From contig CM069766.1 in NCBI GenBank assembly GCA_036169595.1, forward strand, positions 1,397,501-1,455,000: DNA of 57,500 nt, read 5' to 3'. Shown in pieces: positions 44,860-57,500 of this stretch. The position numbers and the translations under genes were made by a program. How positions within the stretch are numbered: position 1 is the stretch's first letter; each line of letters begins with the position of its first letter. The notes below the pieces were generated by a model that did no database searches, had not been told where the DNA came from, and saw only the letters and a list, made by a program, of their open reading frames with translations. The stretch is from Dictyostelium firmibasis (Eukaryota > Evosea > Eumycetozoa > Dictyosteliales > Dictyosteliaceae).

Positions 44860-45407
44860 TTAACTTGATTTTAATTTTTCAATAACTTTTAATGATTCTT
44901 CAATATGGGAAGAAGCACTTAAAAATGCATTATGGTTTAAAGCGATTTTACCATTTTTATCAATGATTAAAGTTACTCTACTTGGAGACAAAAAGTTACC
45001 TTCAGCGCCATATAATTTTGATAACTCTCCACCTTTATCAGTTAATAATGTGAATGGTAAAGAATATTTTGATGTAAATTTTGCATGACTTTCAGCACTA
45101 TCTCTACTAACACCAATAACATCTGCACCTGCTTCAATAAATTTTTGATATTTATCTCTGAATTCACAAGCCTCTGTTTTTAAAAAGAAATAAAAAATAA
45201 AAATAACTATTATTATTTGTATATTTAATTTGATGTAGATAAAAAAAAAAAGTATTTACCTTTGGAGCAAATTGGAGATTCATCTTTTGGGTAAAAATAT
45301 AATACAATTGGTTTTTGATCTTTGAAATCTTTTAATGAAACTAATTTACCATCTTTATCGGGACATGAAAAGTCTGGAGCATCATCACCAACTTTTAATT
45401 TAACCAT
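44860..45407 (-). CDS. Peroxiredoxin Q / bacterioferritin-comigratory-protein type
   Basis: Two exons, 45407..45260 and 45173..44860; the intron splits a GAG codon, giving 153 residues, the normal PrxQ/BCP length. The peroxidatic motif P40-KDE-S44-PI-C47 and the resolving C52 (CSKEAC) have the five-residue spacing typical of atypical 2-Cys PrxQ. Family sequence EACEFRDKYQKF, GVSRDSAESHAKF, SLPFTLLTDKGGE and RVTLIIDKNG follows. The usual TPGCT is SPICS here, a mild change that keeps the catalytic Ser/Thr position. It reduces peroxides using thioredoxin. There is no targeting peptide, so it should be cytosolic (the C-terminal KSS is not a clear peroxisome signal). It is divergent from the phosphopantetheinyl transferase. 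Confidence 0.95.
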
Positions 45408-45414
45408 TTTATTT

Positions 45415-45465
<51 letters not shown>

Positions 45466-46017
45466 AAAAAAGTAAAACAATAAAAAAGAGTAATTATTTT
45501 TAAAAAAAAATTTAATTAATTAATTAATCTTCTAATTTAAAAAAAAAAAAAAAAGAGTTTAAATAGTTAAATTTATTCTTTTTTTTTTAATTTTTTTTAA
45601 TTTTTTTATGAAATTTTTTTTTTAAGCACGTGATTAATTATTTTTTTTGTATTAATTTTTGTTGTTGTCATTTGAAAAAAAAAATTTTAAAAAAAATTCA
45701 AAATATCTAAAAATTAATAATGGTCGCCATTGGCATTTTTATTTGGAAATAGAATAATCGATTGTCTTCTTTGATATAAATATTGAAAAAACCATATTAT
45801 TGATTTTTTCAATAATTACACTATTAAAAAAAAAGAATATTTGTTTAAAATATTAAAAATGTGGTTTGATATAAATATTTTTAATTTAAATTTTTTTTTT
45901 TTTTTTTTTTTAATTTTATTTTGAAAATGATTTTTTTATTTTTTAATTTATTTTTAACATCCCAAACCACTATCTAAAAAAAAAAAAATAAAAAAAAATA
46001 AAAAAACAAAGTATAAT
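45408..46017. promoter_or_regulatory. Divergent promoter region of peroxiredoxin and phosphopantetheinyl transferase genes
   Basis: 610 bp with a TTTA array of about 11 units at 45417-45463 just upstream of the peroxiredoxin ATG. Non-A/T pieces are GCACGTGA near 45625 (E-box CACGTG core) and GGTCGCCATTGGC near 45723. Confidence 0.5.
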
Positions 46018-46984
46018 ATGAACCAAAAAGATGAACAATCTCCAAAATTTTTATTATTAGGATTTGATATTTCAAAATGGAAACCCAATGATATTGAATG
46101 GAAAGAAACAAATGAATTTATAAATGATCCAATTGAGAATAAAAGAATTGGTAATTTCATGAGACCCAATAATAATGGTGGATGGTCTATTGGTAAAGAT
46201 AATGATAATGCAAAATCATCAATGTCTGGTAGAAGATTAATGATAGAATTAGTTAAAAATATGTTATCATTAGACTATGATTCTATAAAATTTAAAAGAA
46301 CAGAATCAAATAAACCATATCTATCAACAACTAATTCTAAAAAGTTCTCATTTAATGTTTCACATGATTCAAATTGGGTTATTGCAATCGGTTCATTAAT
46401 ATCTGATTCAATTGGAATTGATATTATGGATTGTAAAATTCCTCGAAACCAAAAAGTAATATTTGTTTTATATATATATATTAATTAATTTATGTAAACT
46501 AATTACTTATTTTAACCTTTAAATGATAATAAAGATTAATGAATTCTTTGATTCGATGAGATCATGTTTTACAGATAATGAATGGAGAGTAATTGATCAA
46601 GGTACAGATGATCAAAATAAAGTTAATTTGTTTTTCATTCATTGGTGCTTAAAAGAAAGTTATATAAAAGCAGATGGAAAAGGTTTAAACATTGAATTGA
46701 GGAGTTTTGAATTTATAATTGATCAAACAAACCAAACCGCACAAATAATTCTATTAGATAATAAAAACAATAGTAATAATAACAAAACACCTCTAAAAAA
46801 TTTTCAATTCACATATTTTAAACCTTTCAAAAATGATCAAAATCATAAATCTTTTGTCATTGCAATTTGTTTAGATTTAACAAATTCTAATATCAATAAT
46901 ACAAACAATGATATTCAAAATAATTTAATAACAAAAGAAAATTTATCAATTCAAATTTTAGATTCAGATTTTAAAATAAAATAA
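46018..46984 (+). CDS. 4'-phosphopantetheinyl transferase, Sfp/AASDHPPT type
   Basis: Two exons, 46018..46455 and 46535..46984, phase 0, 295 residues. The Sfp-type signature is complete: KPYLS..FSFNVSHDSNWVIAIGS near 104-124, GIDIMD near 132 (Mg-binding acid residues) and FFIHWCLKESYIKADGKGL near 180 (catalytic Glu/Lys motif W-x-x-KE-x-x-K). It transfers the phosphopantetheine arm of CoA to carrier-protein serines. In Dictyostelium the Sfp-type enzyme serves the very many polyketide synthases, type I fatty acid synthase and lysine-type pathways. The C-terminus is Asn-rich and variable. There is no targeting sequence, so it should be cytosolic. It is convergent with the mid-SUN gene (144 bp apart). 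Confidence 0.93.
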
Positions 46985-47095
46985 AGTAAAATCTTTTATT
47001 TTTACATAAAGTAAGAATAATATATTTAAATGTTAAATATATCTTTTTTTATTTTTTGATAGATTATTATCACAGTAAGAAATGAATCACTTGAT

Positions 47096-51076
<3,981 letters not shown>

Positions 51077-51357
51077 AACTAATAAATTTTAAGGATTTTT
51101 TGTCTTTACTGGTTTCGGAAAGTAAAAAAAAATTAATAAAAAAAAAAAAAAAAAAAAATTCAAATTGCTGACACTTCAAATGGTTATATAAAAATATTAA
51201 AAAAATTAAAAAAAAAATATGAAAAAAAAACACTTTTTTCTCACCAATTTGGGAGAATAAGAATTCAACATTATTAATTTAAATAAAGATAACAATAATA
51301 TTTTAAATAGGATTATCCAAATAATTTTTTTATCTTTCTTTTTCTAATTATATTACT

Positions 51358-51398
<41 letters not shown>

Positions 51399-52178
51399 GA
51401 AATAATTATTTTAAAATCTATTTTCTTCATAAAAAAATTTATCTTTTATTTATTATTCTAAAAAATAATAAATAAAGATAAGTTAAAGTAAAGAGTATGA
51501 ATTTTATATTATTTGATTTTAAAAATTATTATAATATTTTTTTTTTTGTTTTTTTCTTTTTTTTTTTATTTTTTTTTTATTTTTTTTATTTTTATTTTTT
51601 ATTTTTTTATTTTAAAAAAAATTTCATTAAGTGAAAATCATATTTTGGTTGTGTCCATTGTTAAAAAGTGAAGTGTAAACAATACTGTAAACGTCAGTGA
51701 CGTTTTTTTTTTTAAAAAAAAATTAAAAATAAAATGATTCTATTTATAATAATTAATTTTTATTTGATTCTTAAATTATAAAAAACTCACAAAAACAACG
51801 TTGTGTGCCCTACCATTATTAATAATGTGATTTTCACTTTAAAATTAAGATTTTATTTAAAAAGTTCTTAAAACAGTTGTATTATCAATCAAACTATATT
51901 TCTAAAAAAAAAAAAAAAAAGAAAAGAAAAAAAATGAAAAGGAAAAACTATAAAAAGGTTTTTTTTTTAATTAAATCAAACCATTCAACAATCGATTATT
52001 TATTTATTATTTATTAAATAATTAAGATATAAATAATATTATTTATATTTAATAATAATTAAAAAAACTAAAAAAAAAAAAAATACAAAAAAATAAATTC
52101 CTTTTATTTTATGTTTATTAATTTATATATCTTTGATCAATCCTCATTTTTATTTTTATTCCAAAAACCATTTAAAAT
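51077..52178. promoter_or_regulatory. Divergent promoter region of the mid-SUN and serine-rich genes
   Basis: 1.1 kb of A/T DNA with a 37-T run at about 51360. It contains the CRE-like palindrome at 51689-51705, then the palindrome ACAACGTTGT at 51795-51804 beside GTGCCCTACC. No open frame was seen. Confidence 0.5.
51689..51705. promoter_or_regulatory. 17-bp CRE/bZIP-like palindrome
   Basis: AAACGTCAGTGACGTTT: two TGACGT half-sites inverted around a single G, a perfect dyad. It is 613 bp from the mid-SUN ATG and 474 bp from the serine-rich ATG. Confidence 0.45.
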
Positions 52179-54606
52179 ATGAAATTATTATTATCAACTT
52201 TAAGTATTTTACTTTTATCAACAAGTAATTACCTTCCTCAAGTATTATCATGTGATAGCCATGAAAGTAGTGGCAGTAGCAGTGGAAGTGGTAGTGATAG
52301 TATTAGTTTACCACCACTCTGTATTGATTATCAATGTGATGCAGGTGTCAATATGCCATGTTCGTAAGTATATAGTTTTTAAAAAAAATTATTGTTTTTT
52401 TTTCCCAAAATATTAATTTTTTCTTTTCTTAAGATTTGATTTGACAAAAGTCGACATGTGTGAACAAGGTTACTTCTGTATGCCAGGTGGTGGTAGTAGT
52501 AGTGGTAGCCAAAGTGGTAGCAGTAATAGTAGCAGTAGTGTAGACTCTGGTTCAAGCCAAAGTGGCAGTCAAAGTGCAAGTTCTAGCCAAAGTGGTAGTC
52601 AAAGTGCAAGTTCAAGCCAAAGTGGTAGTCAAAGTGCAAGTTCTAGCCAAAGTGGTAGTCAAAGTGCAAGCTCAAGTCAAAGTGGTAGCACTAGCCAAAG
52701 TGATAGTTCAAGTTCAAGTGGTTTACCAAACTTTGGTGAAGCAACATGTGTTCCAAAAGTAAATGTTGGTGGTAATTGTACTGTTGTATTTGGAAAGATT
52801 TCAAATTGTTTCGAAGATTTAATTTGTGTCAATGGTACTTGTCAAGAGGATAAAAAGGGTACTCTTAATATCGGTGAAGATTGTCAATCAAATGATGAAT
52901 GTGCAAGTGATAATTGTAAAGATGATAAATGTTCATCGCCAACCATTTGTATTGATGGTGTTTATGATGTAACTGCTTGTCCATTTGGTCAATATTATCG
53001 TTGTGATTCTTCATTACCAAATCAAGGTGAATGTGTTGAATGGTTAGAAGAAGGTGATGAATGTGATTCAAGTTTCCAATGTTCTTATGATATGATTTGT
53101 TCAGTTAACCCTGATGATGATTCTGATAGTTCATTTGATTCTGGTTCAAATTCTGATTCAAGCTCTAACTCTAACTCTGGTTCAAACTCTAACTCTAACT
53201 CTGGTTCAAACTCTGGTTCAAACTCTAACTCTAACTCTGGTTCAAACTCTAACTCTGGTTCAAATTCAAATTCAAATTCTGGTTCAAACTCCAATTCTAG
53301 TTCAAACTCTAATTCTGGTTCAAACTCCAATTCTGGTTCAAACTCAACTTCTGAAAGTGAATCAAGCAATAGTGATAGCCAAGGAAATTCTAATGCATTC
53401 CTCCGTGACGCTCAAAGTGAAAGCGGCTCAATGTCAACTTCTGAAAGTGGATCATCCTCTTCAAATTCCTCATCATCAGCTTCTAGCTCTGCATCAGGTT
53501 CTTCATCTGAATCAGGCTCTTCATCTGCACCAGGCTCTTCATCTGCATCATCTGCTTCTAGCTCTGCATCAGGTTCTTCATCTGCTTCTAGCTCTGCATC
53601 AGGATCTTCATCTGCATCATCATCAAGTGGTTCCGGTAAAAAAGTTAAATACTGTAGAAGACAATTTACAAAGAAAGAAGGAGAACGTTGTTCATTATAT
53701 AATCCAACCCCATTAAAACTTAAGGAAAATGCAACTCTTACTAGTTACAGTAATTTATTGAATAGAATGGATTGTGACTTAACTCTTGATTTGGTATGTG
53801 GTTCTAATGGTGTTTGTAATAAATTAACCACCGGTGCCGATTGTTCAAATGATGTTTCAGTTTGTAGTTTAGATTATGAAAGATGTATCTGTGATAAATC
53901 AGGATCTTCATCTGCCTCTTCATCTTCCAACTCATCATCATCATCTGCCTCTTCCTCTTCATCCTCTAACTCTACCTCTTCTGCCTCTTCCTCTTCTGCC
54001 TCTTCCTCTTCAAATTCAACTGCATCATCAAGTGGTGATTTATCATCTAGTGCATCAACAAATTCAAACTCTACTGATTTGCTTTCAAGTGGATCGAATT
54101 CAACTGCATCATCAAGTGGTGATTTATCATCAAGTGGATCATCAAATTCATCATCATCTGCCTCCTCATCTGCCTCCTCAACTGCATCATCATCTAGTGG
54201 TAGTGGTAGTGAAATTTCAACCGCTAAATGTGTACCAATAGCAAACTACAACTCTCAATGCCAAGATAGTTTAGTTAAGATAACCCAATGTGCACTTGAT
54301 AATCAATGTAGTCTTGGTGTACCATTAACAAATAGTAGTTGTATGGTTGAAAATTGTATTCAATTCATTTGTGAAAGCCCATGTTTCTCAACTCCACTCT
54401 CATGTACAAAGAATGATATCTGTAGATTCTACTATAGTGGTTCTTCATCAGTTTCATCATCTTCCTCTTCCAACTCAACTGCATCATCTTTTGATTCATC
54501 AGCCTCTTCAAACTCCACTGATTCAAGTTCATCATTCTTTTTAACTCCATCTTTTTCATTAATCATTTTCATTTCATCTGCAATCGTTTTAACTTTTTCA
54601 TTATAA
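52179..54606 (+). CDS. Serine-rich, cysteine-rich secreted surface protein, probably GPI-anchored
   Basis: Two exons, 52179..52363 and 52434..54606; the intron splits a TCA codon, giving 785 residues. The signal peptide is about 1-24 (MKLLLSTLSILLLSTSNYL). Cysteine-rich modules with regular spacing (GEDCQSNDECASDNCKDDKC, GDECDSSFQCSYDMIC, GADCSNDVSVCSLDYERCIC) alternate with Ser-rich spacers: four 30-bp repeats coding SGSQSASSSQ near 52560-52690, an SNSGSNSN array near 53150-53350 and SSAS arrays further on. The last 20 residues are hydrophobic (FSLIIFISSAIVLTFSL) after a Ser-rich spacer, as for GPI attachment. The Ser spacers are probably heavily glycosylated. An adhesion, coat or sheath role is inferred; the family name is not known to me. 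Confidence 0.85.
52560..52690 (+). repeat. 30-bp tandem repeat coding SGSQSASSSQ
   Basis: Four near-identical units in the serine-rich gene; differences are mostly synonymous or AGT/AGC changes, pointing to recent duplication. Confidence 0.85.
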
Positions 54607-54743
54607 ATAATGAATAATAATCTAAACTTCGATTAAGTTCTTTATATTAATTATCTATTAAATTTTATGTAAATAAAAAAATCATTTTTAATTATTTTGT
54701 TTTGTTTTTTTTTTTTTCTTTTTCTTTTTTAATGGTATTATTT

Positions 54744-55467
54744 TTATTGACATTGTGTAGTATTATTAATAACAATATAATTTTGAGGGCATTTACATTC
54801 TGTTTTATTTGTAGAAGATAAACAATTTTTATCATTACCATATGACCATTCATTAAATTGGAAATAATCTCCCCCTGTTTCTTTACATTGTTCAATATAA
54901 TCATCTTTTATGTAACTTTCAGCCCAATTTTCCGATGGAGCAATTATTGTAGAATAAGAGTTAACTCCAGTTTTTCTAATACAATTTAAAATGTAAAAAA
55001 ATGGAGAACCATTATCAAATTTTAATTTCTTAACTTCACCAAATTGAGTACCATAACCATTGCAATCACCAACTTGATAATATTGTATAGAACTATTACT
55101 CTTTAATTTACATTGTACCCATGAAAATGAACTATTTTCCATATGCTTATGATTCCATGATAATGTTACTGAATCATTTGGACATGGTACCCAAAATGAA
55201 TTACCAAGAGTAATGAAATTTATACCATTTGAAGAACACTTTTATTTTTTTGCGTTGTTGTATTTTTTATTTTTTAATTAATTATATGTTTTTTTTTTTA
55301 TTTCTTTAAAAAAAAAAAATTTAACTTACAAAAGCACTACTCAATATATCATTTCCTTCATGGCAACAGTCAATTACTTTTTTATCTGTATCATTTTCTG
55401 CTAATACTATACAATGAAATAATATGAATAAAAAAATTATTTTTTTTATATTATTATTTACAACCAT
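54744..55467 (-). CDS. Secreted cysteine-rich protein, unknown family
   Basis: Two exons, 55467..55330 and 55238..54744; the intron is in phase 0 with GTAAGT donor, giving 210 residues. The signal peptide is about 1-24 (IIFLFILFHCIVLA). The mature protein has about a dozen cysteines (VIDCCHEGND, FCSSNG, VPCPND, WVQCKL, GDCNGYG, NCIRK, KNCLS, ECKCPQNY, TQCQ) and several NxS/T sites. There is no C-terminal anchor, so it should be soluble and disulphide-bonded. It is convergent with the serine-rich surface gene, 137 bp apart. I do not recognise the family. The second exon was extended upstream of its first Met because the spliced frame and signal peptide agree. Confidence 0.82.
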
Positions 55468-55840
55468 TTTTATGTTTTTTTTATTTATTATATAATAAAT
55501 AGCTATTTGAATATAATTTTATTGTATATTAAAATTAAAAAATATATAATAATGACATGACAATGTGGGTTTATATATTATTAATTAGTATTAAAATAAA
55601 AAAAATAAAAATATTAAAATAAAAAAATAAAAAAATAAAAAATAAAAAATAAAAAAAAATTATATTTTTTATTTTTTATTATTTAAAAAAAAAAAAAAAA
55701 TATATAATTAAAAAAAAAATAAATAATAATAGATGTTTAATATATATTTAAATACCTTTCTGGTTGGTGAAAGAAATGGATTTCGATTCAAAATTAAAAA
55801 TATTTTAAAATTTTATCTCTTTATTGATAAAAGAATACTA

Positions 55841-55871
<31 letters not shown>

Positions 55872-55893
55872 AAAAAATATTTATTTATTTATT
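55468..55893. other. Intergenic between two minus-strand genes
   Basis: 426 bp, nearly all A/T with poly-A and poly-T runs; nothing recognised. Confidence 0.6.
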
Positions 55894-57368
<1,475 letters not shown>

Positions 57369-57500
57369 TTTCTATTTTTTTCTATTTATTTATAATAATA
57401 AATTTTAAAGCATAAAAAATTTTAATTTATAAATAAATAAAAAAATGAAAAAAAAAAAAAGTTTTTTGATAAGATGAAAAAATAAACAGATAAAGATTAT
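57369..57500. other. 5' flank of the Mmm1-like gene
   Basis: A/T-rich leader and promoter DNA to the right edge; nothing else seen. Confidence 0.6.

Overview
The window is nuclear DNA of a dictyostelid amoeba, almost certainly Dictyostelium discoideum or a very close relative. The signs are extreme A+T richness between genes, long A/T homopolymers, AAT repeats that run into coding DNA as polyasparagine, CAA/CAG runs read as polyglutamine, and short GT-AG introns that are nearly pure A/T. Gene families also fit: FHA-domain kinases, DRP5-like dynamins, vinculin/alpha-catenin and a Mmm1-like SMP protein. Nothing prokaryotic, no tRNA or rRNA gene and no recognisable retroelement was seen.

Layout, left to right: a multi-LIM protein (5' end cut by the window); a small secreted, probably membrane-tethered protein; an FHA/CHK2-type kinase; an orphan gene on the minus strand; a 2.2-kb gene-poor stretch with an unexplained open frame; a GPR180/TMEM145-like seven-helix receptor; a vinculin/alpha-catenin protein; the spliceosomal DEAH helicases Prp2/DHX16 and Prp16/DHX38, head to head; a region with two DUSE-like promoter boxes; a small secreted orphan; RbBP5/Swd1 of COMPASS; an F-box/leucine-rich protein; a DRP5/ARC5-like dynamin; replication factor C subunit 1; a RING/B-box/kelch-like (TRIM-like) protein; a DUF4419 protein; a peroxiredoxin Q/BCP; a Sfp-type phosphopantetheinyl transferase; a mid-SUN (SUCO/Slp1-type) membrane protein; a serine-rich cysteine-rich surface protein; a secreted cysteine-rich protein; and a Mmm1-like SMP-domain tether.

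There is no operon logic, but several pairs are arranged suggestively. DHX16 and DHX38, which drive the first and second catalytic steps of splicing, share a 383-bp divergent promoter region. Peroxiredoxin and phosphopantetheinyl transferase are divergent across 610 bp. The mid-SUN and serine-rich genes are divergent around a 17-bp CRE-like palindrome. RFC1 has an E2F-like box about 150 bp upstream, and a perfect palindromic E2F-like site lies between the F-box and dynamin genes. Exon boundaries below were worked out by hand from GT-AG signals and reading phase; all spliced lengths are multiples of three. I found no obvious multi-gene new system. The best leads are the DUSE-like pair, the divergent helicases, the dynamin with degenerate GTPase motifs and the unexplained open stretch near 8.7-9.0 kb.
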